Below are positions 46,626-56,256 of a DNA stretch of 64,000 bases, piece by piece. Numbering within the stretch: position 1 is the stretch's first letter; each line of letters opens with the position of its first letter. The stretch covers positions 6,386,001 to 6,450,000 of the forward strand of contig NZ_CP061378.1 of NCBI RefSeq assembly GCF_015624485.1. Reading direction: 5' to 3'. Below the pieces are notes generated by a model. It was given only the letters and a program-made list of their open reading frames with translations, was not told the DNA's origin and made no database searches. This stretch comes from Bradyrhizobium genosp. L (lineage in GTDB: Bacteria > Pseudomonadota > Alphaproteobacteria > Rhizobiales > Xanthobacteraceae). Position numbers and translations under genes: made by a program.

Positions 46626-49600
46626 TATGCTGCCTCCCGCTCGGCGATGCGCTCGATCGGATAACATTCAAGCAGCCTGGCAAGGACGCCGACGCCATCT
46701 GCGTCGACTGGCACGAACATGCGCAGCTTCCAGGAGATGATCTCACTGAACAGTCCATAAGCGCGCAAACGATCGCGCATGGTGTCGGTGAAGCCAGAGA
46801 GCTCGATACGATGCGCGCCCATGACGCGGGCGCGCCGAAGTCGCAGGCCTTCGGCTAGATCGAGAACCGTGCGGCCTTCCGACAACGCCGCTAAAGCTTC
46901 TGCGGGTGCCAGTGTCGGCTGTTCGCCGAGAAGCGCGCCGGCGACCCAGGCAGACGACACCTTTCGGCCGATGATTCGCTCGCCGGCGTCGGTCTGAAGA
47001 CGATAGACACGCGTCGACTCGTCAGGGAGCCGCTTCCAGATCGGCAAGAGGAGACCCGCGACGACATGAAGCGCGTTCTCGGTGAACTCCGGTACTCTCG
47101 CAAGCTCCGCCTGCCAGACGCTACTAAATCGCTCGCGATCCGTCTCGATCCAATGGCTTTCGGCCATTGCGTTGAGCGGAACGCTCAAGCTTTCCATGGG
47201 CCGGATCAATCGCGCGCGTTGCTCGATCTCACCATCATCGAGCATGAGGCTCGGCGCAGGGACCTGAACGGCCGCACGGCCGGACCGTTCGTTGGCCAGC
47301 AGGACAGCACGGCGATCAGAGAGACGGCCGAGCGCGTCGTCGAGGGACAATGGCCGGTTGCGCTCACGCTGGGTGATCGTGAGCAGCCGGGTCTCCGCGC
47401 CGGTACCAGGATGGGTGTAGATCGTGCGCCGATCGGTGACGACGAAGCTTTCCGCCCGCAGCGTCTCGAGACCGACGTCATAAATTCCGGAAGCGATGGC
47501 GCCTTCGATCCGAGTGGTGAGCAACTGCTCGAAGGCGGTGAAGAGCACGTTTTGCAGGTTGATGGTCAGCGCCAGCAGACGGTTGAGGAAGGTCGTGATC
47601 GGCGGAAGCTCATCCTTCATGCCATTGGAGTCGGTCAGCTTCAGCCCGGTTGTATCCTCGAACATCTCGAGCGAGCAGCCCTCCACTTTGCCGCGGACCA
47701 GGAGCGTATAGAGCTGACGCAAGGCGTCGCGACCGTAGCTGCTCTCCAGATTGTCCTCGGGCCGAAACAACCCCTGCCCGCCCGTCTGCCGCTGACCGCG
47801 GGTAATGGCGCCGAGCGTGTCGAGGCGGCGTGCGATGGTGCTGAGAAAGCGCTTCTCGGCTTTCACATCGGTCGCAATGGGACGAAACAGCGGAGGCTGA
47901 GCCTGGTTGGTCCTGTTCGTCCGACCGAGACCCTGGATCGCGGCATCGGCCTTCCAGCCGGGTTCGAGCAGATAGTGCACGCGCAAGCGCCGGTTTCGAG
48001 CAGACAGCTCGGCATGGTAGCTGCGCCCAGTCCCGCCGGCGTCCGAGAAGACAAGGATGCGCTTGACGTCGTCCATGAAGGCTGCGGCCTCAGTGAGGTT
48101 CGCCGAGCCGGCGCGGTTCTCAACGGTGAGGCGGTCGCTTTTGCGGATGATGCGGCGCGAGCGTCCGGTGACTTCGGCGACCATATCGGTGCCAAACCGC
48201 TGCACGATCTGGTCGAGCGAGGCAGGCACGGGTGTGAGCGAGGCAAGCTTCTCGATCAGTCTGTCGCGCCGCGCAACGGCCTCCCGGCTCTCGACGGGCT
48301 GACCATTACGATAGACTGGTCGGGACGATAGGTTGCCCTCGGAGTCGGTGAAGGGCTCGAACAGTTGGACCGGGAAGGAATGGGCGAGATAATCGAGGAC
48401 GTACTCACGCGGCGTGATATCGACCTGGACGTCGTTCCACTCCTCGGTAGGTATCTCCGCAAGCCGGCGCTCCATCAGTGCTTCGCCGGTCGATACGATC
48501 TGGATCACGGCGGCGTGGCCTTCCCCAAGATCGCGTTCGATCGAACGGATCAAGGAAGGCGTCTTCATCGACGTGAGTAAATGACTGAAGAAGCGCTGTT
48601 TTGCGGACTCGAATGCCGATCGCGCCGCGGACTTCGCCTGCGCGTTGAGCGTCCCGGTCTCGCCGGTGACGTTCGCCGCCCGCATGGCGGCGTTGAGATT
48701 GTTATGGATGACGCTAAACGCACCCGCATACGCATCGTAAATGCGGATCTGCTCGCCGGTCAGCCGATGTTCGACGAGTTCGTATGCGACACCTTCGTAT
48801 GAAAGGGAGCGCGCCGCATAAAGCCCAAGTGCCTTGAGGTCGCGCGCCAAAACCTCCATTGCGGCGACGCCGCCAGCCTCGATGGCCTCGACGAACTCCG
48901 AGCGGGTCGCAAATGGAAAGTCCTTGTCGCCCCACAGTCCGAGACGCTGAGCGTAGGCCAGATTGTGCACCGTGGTAGCGCCGGTTGCCGAAACGTAAAC
49001 GACGCGCGCATTCGGCAGGGCGTGCTGCAGCCGAAGCCCCGCTCTCCCCTGCTGCGAGGCAGCCCCCGGACGATTGCCAGCAATCGCCTTGGGATCGCCG
49101 CGTTCGCCCTTGCTGCCCGCGGCATTCTGCATGGCGTGGCTTTCATCGAAGACAATGACGCCGTCGAAGTCGGCACCCAACCATTCGACGATCTGCCTGA
49201 CGCGGGAAACCTTGTCATCGCGGGCATCGGACCGCAGCGTGGCGTAGGTGGTGAAAAGGATGCCGTGCTCCAGCCGGATCGGCGTGCCCTGGCGGAAGCG
49301 CGACAGCGGCGTCACGAGCAGGCGTTCCATGCCAAGCGCCGACCAGTCGCGCTGGGCATCCTCGATCAGCTTGTCGGATTTCGAGACCCATACCGCGCGA
49401 CGGCGGCCCTTGAGCCAGTTGTCGAGCAGGATGCCGGCGACCTGACGTCCCTTGCCCGCACCAGTGCCATCGCCAAGGAACCAGCCGCGCCGGAACTGGA
49501 CCGCATTGTCCGCATCTTCGCGGGCCGCGGAAACGACATCAAAGGTTTCGTCGATCGTCCATGATCCCGCGAGAAAGCCAGCATGCGCCTCGCCGGCATA

Positions 49601-50986
49601 GATAATGGATTCGAGTTGCGCGTCGGCTAGCAAGCCGCAGGTCGCGACATTTCCCGGAAGGTGCGGCCGATAGGAGGGGACCGGAGGCGCCACCGACGCC
49701 ATGGCGGCGGATTGCACCAGCTTGGTCGGATGTGCGTGCGATCCGGGAATCCGGATCGACTGAAGTGCGTATCCCTCATAGAGCGCATCCGTGATCCGGT
49801 CCGCCTCAGCCGGTGTCCATGCGACGGTCTCATAGGTGAGTTCGATCGCCTCAGGGACAGACATCTGGGCCGCCGCGGCGGACGGGCGCGTAGCTGAGGT
49901 GCGCACCGCCCGCGGAATGGCTGGACGCTTGACCGGCGGAGCGGTAACGCTCGCCGCGAGTGGCAGCCGTGCTGGAACGTGTTTCGTGACCCAGCCAAGC
50001 AGCGTGGCAACGTCCGGCGCCACGCCGGGAGACGACGGAAATGCCCTCGTATCGTCCGCGGGTAACCGATCGATCACGGTCAGGCGCGTCTCGACCGAGG
50101 TACCGTGCTTGGCGTAGATCGAGCCGGCGATGGCGGCCGTGAAGACGACACGCCCGCGCTCCTGCAACCGGACAAAGGCGTCAGTCCAGACCGGATTGTC
50201 GGGGGAGCAATTCGCCCCGGTGATCGCGACAAGCCGGCCGCCGTCCGGGAGCCGCGCCAACGCGGACGCAATGTGCCGCAACGCTGCGTCGGACATGCGG
50301 CGATCGACATGTGCCACCGCAGAGAATGGCGGATTCATCAGCACGACGCTCGGCCGGGCGTCGGCGTCGAGATGGTCGTCGATGTGGGCTCCGTCGAACC
50401 TGGTAACGGCGCTGCCGGCAAAGAGATGGGAAAGAAGCTCCGCTCGGACTTCGGCGAGTTCGTTGAGAACGAGCGATGCGCCCGACAGTTCGGCCCAGAT
50501 GGCGAGCAGACCCGTACCGGCCGACGGCTCCAGCACAATGTCCGCCGGCGTGATCGCTGCGGCAGCGCTTGCGACAAGCGCAAGCGTGATGGGTGTGCTG
50601 AACTGCTGGAGGGCTTCACTCTCTTCCGAGCGGCGCGTGTGGGTCGGAAGCAGGCCCCCGATTTTAGCGAGCATCGGCAACAGTGCGGCCGGTGAAGCGG
50701 CACGGGCGCGCATGGCCGGACCAAACTTGCGAAGGAACAGAACGGTGACCGCCTCACAGGCGTCGTAAGCCATCTTCCAGTTCCATCCGCCGTCAGCGTC
50801 GGACGCGCCAAAGGCGTTGATCATCGCCGTCCGCAACAGCGGCGCGTCGATGCGCTGACCATGCTCAAGCTGCAGAAAAAGATCGTGGGCGGCCTTGGCG
50901 ATTGCGGCGGCTTTCGTCGCCGAACCGGACGCAACAGAAAGCGGCGCGGCCGCAACGGCAGCCACGGAGACGGACGTCGATGTCAT
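46625..50986 (-). CDS. DNA methylase fused to strawberry-notch-type helicase
   Basis: The product from the ATG at 50986 has 1453 residues. The first 330 hold a class I methyltransferase (DIVLEPSAGTGLLAIWAELSGA and the catalytic motif VVLMNPPFSAV for adenine methylation). Residues about 430-850 are the SNO AAA-like helicase domain (WFLGDGTGAGKGRQVAGILLDNW, VIVFDESHAMQN, VVYVSATGATTVHNLAY). Residues about 930-1200 are the helicase C-terminal domain (VFSDAGGTGRSYHAEL, IQGLGRTNRTNQAQPP). Such proteins occur in ICEs and phages and may protect incoming DNA from restriction. The gene is intact. Confidence 0.92.
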   Translation of the reverse strand: MTSTSVSVAAVAAAPLSVASGSATKAAAIAKAAHDLFLQLEHGQRIDAPLLRTAMINAFGASDADGGWNWKMAYDACEAVTVLFLRKFGPAMRARAASPAALLPMLAKIGGLLPTHTRRSEESEALQQFSTPITLALVASAAAAITPADIVLEPSAGTGLLAIWAELSGASLVLNELAEVRAELLSHLFAGSAVTRFDGAHIDDHLDADARPSVVLMNPPFSAVAHVDRRMSDAALRHIASALARLPDGGRLVAITGANCSPDNPVWTDAFVRLQERGRVVFTAAIAGSIYAKHGTSVETRLTVIDRLPADDTRAFPSSPGVAPDVATLLGWVTKHVPARLPLAASVTAPPVKRPAIPRAVRTSATRPSAAAAQMSVPEAIELTYETVAWTPAEADRITDALYEGYALQSIRIPGSHAHPTKLVQSAAMASVAPPVPSYRPHLPGNVATCGLLADAQLESIIYAGEAHAGFLAGSWTIDETFDVVSAAREDADNAVQFRRGWFLGDGTGAGKGRQVAGILLDNWLKGRRRAVWVSKSDKLIEDAQRDWSALGMERLLVTPLSRFRQGTPIRLEHGILFTTYATLRSDARDDKVSRVRQIVEWLGADFDGVIVFDESHAMQNAAGSKGERGDPKAIAGNRPGAASQQGRAGLRLQHALPNARVVYVSATGATTVHNLAYAQRLGLWGDKDFPFATRSEFVEAIEAGGVAAMEVLARDLKALGLYAARSLSYEGVAYELVEHRLTGEQIRIYDAYAGAFSVIHNNLNAAMRAANVTGETGTLNAQAKSAARSAFESAKQRFFSHLLTSMKTPSLIRSIERDLGEGHAAVIQIVSTGEALMERRLAEIPTEEWNDVQVDITPREYVLDYLAHSFPVQLFEPFTDSEGNLSSRPVYRNGQPVESREAVARRDRLIEKLASLTPVPASLDQIVQRFGTDMVAEVTGRSRRIIRKSDRLTVENRAGSANLTEAAAFMDDVKRILVFSDAGGTGRSYHAELSARNRRLRVHYLLEPGWKADAAIQGLGRTNRTNQAQPPLFRPIATDVKAEKRFLSTIARRLDTLGAITRGQRQTGGQGLFRPEDNLESSYGRDALRQLYTLLVRGKVEGCSLEMFEDTTGLKLTDSNGMKDELPPITTFLNRLLALTINLQNVLFTAFEQLLTTRIEGAIASGIYDVGLETLRAESFVVTDRRTIYTHPGTGAETRLLTITQRERNRPLSLDDALGRLSDRRAVLLANERSGRAAVQVPAPSLMLDDGEIEQRARLIRPMESLSVPLNAMAESHWIETDRERFSSVWQAELARVPEFTENALHVVAGLLLPIWKRLPDESTRVYRLQTDAGERIIGRKVSSAWVAGALLGEQPTLAPAEALAALSEGRTVLDLAEGLRLRRARVMGAHRIELSGFTDTMRDRLRAYGLFSEIISWKLRMFVPVDADGVGVLARLLECYPIERIAEREAA

Positions 50987-51016
50987 GGGAACAACCTCGA
51001 GGAGCTGGGAAGGATC

Positions 51017-51051
51017 GAGCCGCCGCGGCGCTCTCTCGACCACGCCGGCTC
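51017..51051 (-). promoter_or_regulatory. Leader hairpin of the methylase/helicase gene (second shared motif)
   Basis: In the minus-strand leader GAGCCG (arm at 51046-51051) pairs with CGGCTC (51017-51022), continued by GCG with CGC inside. The loop contains GGTCGAGAGAG. The hairpins before parB and ardC have the same loop motif, and a GAGAGGNAGAG-like purine tract precedes all three. Confidence 0.5.
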
Positions 51052-51151
51052 AAATCCCTCCCGGCCGCCCTCTACCTCTCAAGATCCGTTGCCCCGCAAG
51101 ATATCGACCACGGGAATTGCGGGGCGGTCGAAGCCGCCCCGCAAGCGTGGA

Positions 51152-53275
51152 TCATTCAGCAGCGATGATATGCGGCTGCTCCTCTTCGTCTGTGGTCGCT
51201 TCGTCCTCGGGAGTCGCGAGGAATTCAGGCAAGGCCTCAGCGTCACCGTCGCCATCTTGCCCCGCGGCATCTATCTCCACGAGACGAAGCGGCTCGGGTA
51301 GCCAACCCGTACCGTCGAGCAGCCGCTCGGCTTCGCGAGCCATGTCGCCCTTCTTGAGGTGGTCGATGAGCTGCACCGACGGCTCGCCCTTAGCCTCACG
51401 CACGGCTTCGAGAATGCGAGGCTTGGTAACCCGGCCGAGATAGTTGTCGACGGTCGGCTTCCAGCCCACTGCCGCCATGTCGAGTCCGACGGAGCGAGCG
51501 AGCAAATCGACCTGATCGAGCCTTCGGCGGACGCCATGTGCGGAAACCCGGCTCTCATTGTAGCGGTTAGCCGGCTCATAGAGCGCATTGACTGCGGACG
51601 ATGCGCAATGTGCGAACAGCGCGGCTTGCTCCTTCCCGCCGAGCGCAGAGAGGGCGTCCCAGAGGTCGCCTTCCTCCTTGGGAAGGCGGACCTTCCATCC
51701 ATCGTGCCTGGTATCGATAGCTTCTGCCGACGCGCTCTCCTTCAAGCCCGGCGCAGATGCGGGAAACGCCGGCGTCCGGATCGCAATCTCCAGGCATCCG
51801 CTCGACGAAGCGAAGCGATAGAACGTCGCCAGCACGAAGTTGTGCAATACCGCCTGGAAGGCAACGGCCGGATTGTTCGCCAATGCATTGCGCAGCGCGA
51901 GCGTACGATGCGCGGTCAGCTCGGTAACGAGCCGATCCGGCAGCGGCTTGATGCTGTCGTCCTCCTCTTCATCGACGGGCTCAGCTGGCGCACCGCCGAC
52001 AGTGATGACCGCACGCGGGACTGAGCCAACGGTTGTCGATCGTTCGCCGGTTGCTCCCTCGTCCTGTTCGTCGATCGCCGGATCATCGACGACGGGTGCC
52101 TCGTCCTCGGATCGCACGTAGCCCCGGTCCACCGACAGCGAGCCCTCCGCATCGATGCTGATGAATACACCGGCGCGGGCGATCTCTGCCGGATCGTAGA
52201 TCAGAGATCTGGCTTCAAATGCGGACCGTGCCGTTTCGATCTCGCCAAGGCGCTGATCGATTTCGTCGGGCAGTTCGTCAGCGTCCTGATAGTCCACCTC
52301 GATCTTGTCGTACTCGGCGTTGAGAGCATCGAGCGTCGTCCGCTCCTCCTCCGTCAAATCCGCCGGCTCGCCCTCAAGCTTCCGGAGGCCGCCGGAATGG
52401 CCGTAGGGGAACTCAACGGCGATCGATATCCACTTCCAACCCTCGGCAGCGATCGCCTCGGCGTCAGCCTTGAGTTTCTCGGTCACGAGACGATCGAGCA
52501 ACGGTATGTCCTGCAACCAGCCGCCGTCGTCGTGCTCGAACAGATCTCGCATGACCGAGCCACCAGCCTGCTCGTAGGCGTCTAACCCGATGAACCGCGC
52601 GCGCCGATCGGATGCACGAACCGTATTCTCCGTCAGCATTCGGCGGATCTGGTATGGCTCATCGTAGTTGGAGCGGCTCACATTTTCCCAGACCTGCTCC
52701 TGGCGAGCATGATCACCGGTCACCGCGAAGGCCATTAACTGCTCCAACGTCATGCCGTCGTCGGCATAGACGTCGTGGAGTTTCGGCGAGACCGACGCAA
52801 GACGCAGGCGCTGCTTGACGATCGCCGGCGACACGAAATGCCGTGCGGCGATGTCCTCCTCGCTCATGCCGCCGTTTTGCAGAACCTGGAACGCGCGGAA
52901 CTGATCGAGCGGATGCAGACCAATGCGCTCGTCGTTTTCCGCAAGCGAGTCGTCCTCGGCAATGCCGTCATCCCTGACAACGCAGGGCACCGGTTGCGTC
53001 TTCGCCATCCGCTTCTGCTTCACCAGCAATTCGAGCGCGCGGTAACGCCGCCCGCCGGCGGGGACCTCGAACATGCCGGTCGCCTGCCCCTCGCCGTCGA
53101 CGACGGCGCGGACGCTGAGACCTTGCAGCAAAGTACGCTGCGCAATGCTCTCGGCCAATTGCTCTATCGAGACGCCAGCCTTCACGCGGCGGACGTTGGA
53201 CTGGCTCAACACCAGCTTATTGAAGGGGATATCCCGGGAGGGACTGAGTTTGATCTTCGAAACGGCACTTGCCAT
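51152..53275 (-). CDS. ParB/RepB/Spo0J-type nuclease-domain protein
   Basis: The 707-residue product starts with the ParB N-terminal domain: IPFNKLVLSQSNVRRVKAGVSIEQLAESI, then MFEVPAGGRRYRALELLVKQKRMAKTQPVPCVV, with the helix-turn-helix at HFVSPAIVKQRLRLASVSPKL. The remainder is a long acidic region and a C-terminal domain specific for ICE ParB-like proteins. ParB-like proteins with AGGRRYRAL act in partition or as plasmid regulators with nuclease-type folds. No parA is present nearby. The gene has a leader hairpin overlapping its ribosome site region. Confidence 0.9.
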   Translation of the reverse strand: MASAVSKIKLSPSRDIPFNKLVLSQSNVRRVKAGVSIEQLAESIAQRTLLQGLSVRAVVDGEGQATGMFEVPAGGRRYRALELLVKQKRMAKTQPVPCVVRDDGIAEDDSLAENDERIGLHPLDQFRAFQVLQNGGMSEEDIAARHFVSPAIVKQRLRLASVSPKLHDVYADDGMTLEQLMAFAVTGDHARQEQVWENVSRSNYDEPYQIRRMLTENTVRASDRRARFIGLDAYEQAGGSVMRDLFEHDDGGWLQDIPLLDRLVTEKLKADAEAIAAEGWKWISIAVEFPYGHSGGLRKLEGEPADLTEEERTTLDALNAEYDKIEVDYQDADELPDEIDQRLGEIETARSAFEARSLIYDPAEIARAGVFISIDAEGSLSVDRGYVRSEDEAPVVDDPAIDEQDEGATGERSTTVGSVPRAVITVGGAPAEPVDEEEDDSIKPLPDRLVTELTAHRTLALRNALANNPAVAFQAVLHNFVLATFYRFASSSGCLEIAIRTPAFPASAPGLKESASAEAIDTRHDGWKVRLPKEEGDLWDALSALGGKEQAALFAHCASSAVNALYEPANRYNESRVSAHGVRRRLDQVDLLARSVGLDMAAVGWKPTVDNYLGRVTKPRILEAVREAKGEPSVQLIDHLKKGDMAREAERLLDGTGWLPEPLRLVEIDAAGQDGDGDAEALPEFLATPEDEATTDEEEQPHIIAAE

Positions 53276-53286
53276 GTCGGATTCTC

Positions 53287-53333
53287 CGCGACGGGCGGCC
53301 GAAAGACTCTCTCTCGACCTCCAACCCGTCGCG
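53287..53333 (-). promoter_or_regulatory. Leader hairpin of the ParB-like gene (second shared motif)
   Basis: CGCGACGGG (53325-53333 read on minus) and CCCGTCGCG (53287-53295) form a perfect 9-bp stem. The loop has GGTCGAGAGAGAG. The 3' arm runs directly into GAGAA and the start codon 12 bases later, so pairing would occlude the ribosome site. Confidence 0.55.
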
Positions 53334-53401
53334 AACTGCCCTCCCTCCTCTCACTCTCTGACGCGCTGCGACGCCGGAAGCTGAGGTAACAGGTGAATTC
53401 T

Positions 53402-54349
53402 TCACGCGGCCTCCTCCTTGTCATCGGGATGAGAGTCGATCGCGAGCGGCCGAAAGGCGAGCAGGAAATCGGCAGATTTCGATGCCGCACTCGCCGCACG
53501 CACGACAGCGCGGTTGTCCTCGCGCAACACCTCTAGCCATGAACCGATATAGTCGGCGTGGCGCACGGTCGGCACGATGCCGAGCGAGGCGCAGACGAAC
53601 GCGCCCGCCATTTCGGCCACCAGTTCCTCGCGCGCGTAGGATTTGGAGCCCTTCGAACCGGACAGATCCCGACCAAGCCGTGACGCGGCTCCACTCCAAT
53701 GCGCGAGTTCGTGGAATGCAGTCCGGTGCCAATTGATGGGCTCGAAATACGCAGCCGGCGGCGGTACCTGCACGAAATCGCCGGTCGTGTTGTAGTAGGC
53801 ATGCACACCGCCGATGCGGAAGTCGGCGCCGGTGGCGGCAATCAAGGTTTCGGCCTGCGGCTCAATCAGGCCCTGCGGTGGCGGGACAATTGAGGCGGCG
53901 ACGTCCTCGGGCAACCCGTCGCACTGGTCGGTGTTGAAGACGGTAAAACGCTTGAGGAACGGGATCGCACCCGGCTCTTCGCCCATCTCAGCGGCACGCC
54001 GACGCTCGTCCTCTGGAATGAAACGATCGGCGTAGACGACGGTCGTTCCCCGCTCGCCCTTCCTGACGTGGCCGCCAAGTCCGAGCGCCTGGCGAAAGGT
54101 CAGCCAACTCTGGCCGGAGAATCCGCGTTCAATAACGGCACCCCAGAGAATCAGCACGTTGATTCCGGCATAACGGCGCTGCGTCGAGGCGTTGCGCGGC
54201 ATGGCGAGTGGCGACTTGATCGTGGCGGTCCCCCATGGCTGCACCCACGGCACACGGCCGGCCTCCAGTTCGGCGATGATCTTGTCGGTGATTTCGGCGT
54301 AAAGGCTCGCCCGGTCGTCGCCGACGCGAACTCGTGTTTGTCTGGACAT
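53402..54349 (-). CDS. ArdC-like antirestriction protein with zincin metallopeptidase domain
   Basis: The product from the ATG at 54349 has 315 residues. The N-terminal domain (LYAEITDKIIAELEAGRVPWVQPWG, then RYAGINVLILWGAVIERGFSGQSWLTFRQALGLGGHVRKGERGTTVVYAD) is the ssDNA-binding ArdC domain. The C-terminal domain has the zinc motif FHELAHWSG and EELVAEMAGAFVCASLGI. ArdC proteins of conjugative elements protect entering DNA from restriction. This gene is the first of the ICE block on the minus strand. Confidence 0.9.
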   Translation of the reverse strand: MSRQTRVRVGDDRASLYAEITDKIIAELEAGRVPWVQPWGTATIKSPLAMPRNASTQRRYAGINVLILWGAVIERGFSGQSWLTFRQALGLGGHVRKGERGTTVVYADRFIPEDERRRAAEMGEEPGAIPFLKRFTVFNTDQCDGLPEDVAASIVPPPQGLIEPQAETLIAATGADFRIGGVHAYYNTTGDFVQVPPPAAYFEPINWHRTAFHELAHWSGAASRLGRDLSGSKGSKSYAREELVAEMAGAFVCASLGIVPTVRHADYIGSWLEVLREDNRAVVRAASAASKSADFLLAFRPLAIDSHPDDKEEAA

Positions 54350-54358
54350 CGCGGTTCT

Positions 54359-54405
54359 CCGCGACGGGCGCCGGAAGCCTCTCTCCCGATCTCGACCCGT
54401 CACGG
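54359..54405 (-). promoter_or_regulatory. Leader hairpin of the ArdC-like gene (second shared motif)
   Basis: CCGTGACGGG (54396-54405 on minus) pairs with CCCGTCGCGG (54359-54368). One of the ten positions is a U-G pair, which exists only in RNA made from the minus strand. The loop contains TCGAGATCGGGAGAGAGG. The 3' arm ends in GAGAA, and the ATG follows 10 bases later, as in the parB leader. Confidence 0.55.
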
Positions 54406-54532
54406 CAAAACCGGCCGCCACTCTTCCTCTCCCCGCAGCGCTGCATCGGCTTAACGGGAAGCCGGCGTTCATAGCGCTCGCGCCGCGGGAACGAGCGGGC
54501 ATGGCGGCTGGCGCTCGCTGGCAGGACTGACT

Positions 54533-54844
54533 ATGTTAGACAGGATGAGCCACTACGTTCGGGATGGGCACGAATCTAGGCGCACGGACCCGGTCACGTG
54601 GCACGAATGGGTCATTTCAGCCGATCGCGTCGTCGCAAGGACGCAGGTCAGCGCAGATCTCGTCGTTTCGACCGTCTTCGTGGGTCTCGACATGGGTTGC
54701 GATCCAAGCAGTCCCCTCCTCTTCGAAACCGAGCTCATGAAAGCCGGCGTCTCCTCTGTCGACGCCCGGCGAGTGCGCTACTCAACATGGGCCGAAGCTG
54801 AAGTTGGGCATGAGGAAATCGTGCGCGAGTATCGCGGCTTCTAA
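54533..54844 (+). CDS. Conserved unknown protein of mobile elements (103 aa)
   Basis: The product MLDRMSHYVRDGHESRRTDPVTWHEWVISADRVVARTQVSADLVVSTVFVGLDMGCDPSSPLLFETELM and so on to EEIVREYRGF matches a small family often found in phages and ICEs of this group (the VSTVFxGLDxxxxxxxPxLFET pattern). It is divergent from the ardC gene and may be part of the ICE. Function unknown. Confidence 0.65.
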   Translation: MLDRMSHYVRDGHESRRTDPVTWHEWVISADRVVARTQVSADLVVSTVFVGLDMGCDPSSPLLFETELMKAGVSSVDARRVRYSTWAEAEVGHEEIVREYRGF

Positions 54845-55193
54845 CGCGCAGCGACTAGCCAGCAGAAAGGCAAAAAAGGCACCCGCAGGAGGGTCAGCAT
54901 AGCGCCGACGCGCAGCGGCGGGACCCGGGACCGAGTGCAGTCGCGAGACCGGTTTAAGAAGGCACCCGGGCGCGGGACAGTGATAGCGACGCCGGCATGC
55001 AATGCCGGCGGGGCCCGCGAACGAGTGCCTCCGGCGAGCGACTCATGATTGCGCGAGGGATCGAAGCCGGATGGCCGTGACGCGAAGCGGCACAGTTCAC
55101 GAGAGCCCGGTCCGCGACCAGCGGACGCGCCCAGCCCCAACGAAAATGGCGCCCCACGTTTCCGCTGCCCCAGGAAAGGGATGAGCCCTTGTC
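54845..55193. other. Intergenic region at the outer ICE border, no gene seen
   Basis: No gene or tRNA is recognisable. If the ICE ended here an attachment site would be expected between 54845 and 55193, but no integrase gene or duplicated tRNA end is visible. It follows the stop sides of two convergent genes. Confidence 0.4.
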
Positions 55194-56123
55194 TTAGGCC
55201 GACTTCCGCTGCGGCTTGGCCGCCGGCTTCTTCACTGCAGCTTCCTTCGCTGGCTTCTTGCCTGCGATCGGCATCAGCATCTCCTTCTGGCCGGCCGCCG
55301 CCTTGCGCGGCTTCTTGGCCAGCTTCTTCGCTGGTCCAGCTGCCGCTGCACTGCTGCCGATGCTCTTGCGTAACGCATCCATCAGATCCACCACGTTCTC
55401 GCCGCGGGGACGCGCTTTCACGGCAATGGGCTTGCCGGCACGCTTCTGATTGATGAGATCAATCAGGGCCGTCTCATACTGGTCCTCGAATTTATCCGGC
55501 TCGAAATGCCCCGCCTTCTGATTGACGATGTGCCTGGCGAGATCGAGCATGTCCTTGGTCACTTTGACATCCTGGATTTCGTCGAAGTATTCCTCCGCGC
55601 CGCGGACCTCGTAGGGATAGCGCAGCAGCGTTCCCATCAGCCCCTTGTCCAGAGGCTCGAGCGCGATGATGTGCTCGCGATTGGTGAGCACCACACGACC
55701 GACTGCGACCTTGTTCATCTCGCGGATGGTTTCGCGGATGACTGCGAAGGCGTCGTGCCCGACCTTGCCGTCCGGACACAGATAATAGGGGCGGATCAGG
55801 TAGCGCGGGTCGATCTCACTGCGGTCGACAAACTCGTCGATCTCGATGGTCCTGGTCGATTCCAGCGCCACGTTGTCGAGCTCCTCCTTCGTCACCTCGA
55901 TGAAGGTGTCGGTGTCGACCTTGTAGCCCTTGACGATGTCCTCGTTGGCGACCTCCTCACCGGTCTCGGCATCCATCTTGGCATACTTGATGCGGTGGCC
56001 GGTCTTCCGGTTGAGTTGGTTGAAGGAGACCTTTTCGGATTCCGAGGTGGCCGGATAGAGCGCGACTGGACAGGTGACGAGTGAAAGGCGAAGGAAGCCT
56101 TTCCAGTTGGCGCGGGGGGCCAT
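55194..56123 (-). CDS. ku: Ku protein of bacterial non-homologous end joining
   Basis: The product from the ATG at 56123 has 309 residues: MAPRANWKGFLRLSLVTCPVALYPATSESEKVSFNQLNRKTGHRIKYAKMDAETGEEV, then RSEIDPRYLIRPYYLCPDGK and HFEPDKFEDQYETALIDLINQKRAGKP, ending in a Lys/Ala-rich tail. Ku binds DNA ends and recruits the ligase LigD for end joining. No ligD is in the window. The basic tail is typical of alphaproteobacterial Ku and aids threading on DNA. It is divergent from a LexA-controlled operon. Confidence 0.95.
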   Translation of the reverse strand: MAPRANWKGFLRLSLVTCPVALYPATSESEKVSFNQLNRKTGHRIKYAKMDAETGEEVANEDIVKGYKVDTDTFIEVTKEELDNVALESTRTIEIDEFVDRSEIDPRYLIRPYYLCPDGKVGHDAFAVIRETIREMNKVAVGRVVLTNREHIIALEPLDKGLMGTLLRYPYEVRGAEEYFDEIQDVKVTKDMLDLARHIVNQKAGHFEPDKFEDQYETALIDLINQKRAGKPIAVKARPRGENVVDLMDALRKSIGSSAAAAGPAKKLAKKPRKAAAGQKEMLMPIAGKKPAKEAAVKKPAAKPQRKSA

Positions 56124-56256
56124 GACGCGGAACTCCAACACTGATGCCGGATTCAAGACGATCCAGCCGGTCTGGTTCCGACACCCGGCTCACCTCGGCG
56201 CGGATTTTTTTTTAACAGGCTCTACCCCGATTCCCGCTTCCGTAGACTCGACATTT

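Larger units (their letters stand above)
11566..54405. mobile_element. Remnant of a rhizobial-type ICE with an 18-kb cargo insertion
   Basis: Conjugation, maintenance and DNA-processing genes of one known rhizobial ICE layout lie on the minus strand from the ArdC-like gene (54349) to trbD (11743). Two breaks are visible. First, trbD is cut at about 11566 and trbE to trbI are absent. Second, copG (31167-31596) and trbB (12071-13045), normally adjacent, are 18 kb apart. No integrase, excisionase of the integrase module, or tRNA-flanked attachment site is visible in the window. The element should therefore be unable to transfer on its own, though oriT plus relaxase could allow mobilisation by a helper; that is inference. 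Confidence 0.7.

Noticed and set aside
47066..48331. 421-codon plus-strand frame inside the methylase/helicase gene
   Set aside because: Antisense to a conserved 1453-residue protein; no recognisable protein motif.
55216..55449. Plus-strand frame antisense to the 3' end of ku with hydrophobic stretches
   Set aside because: It is the complement of the Lys/Ala-rich Ku tail, whose repetitive codons give apparent Leu/Phe/Ala-rich stretches on the other strand.
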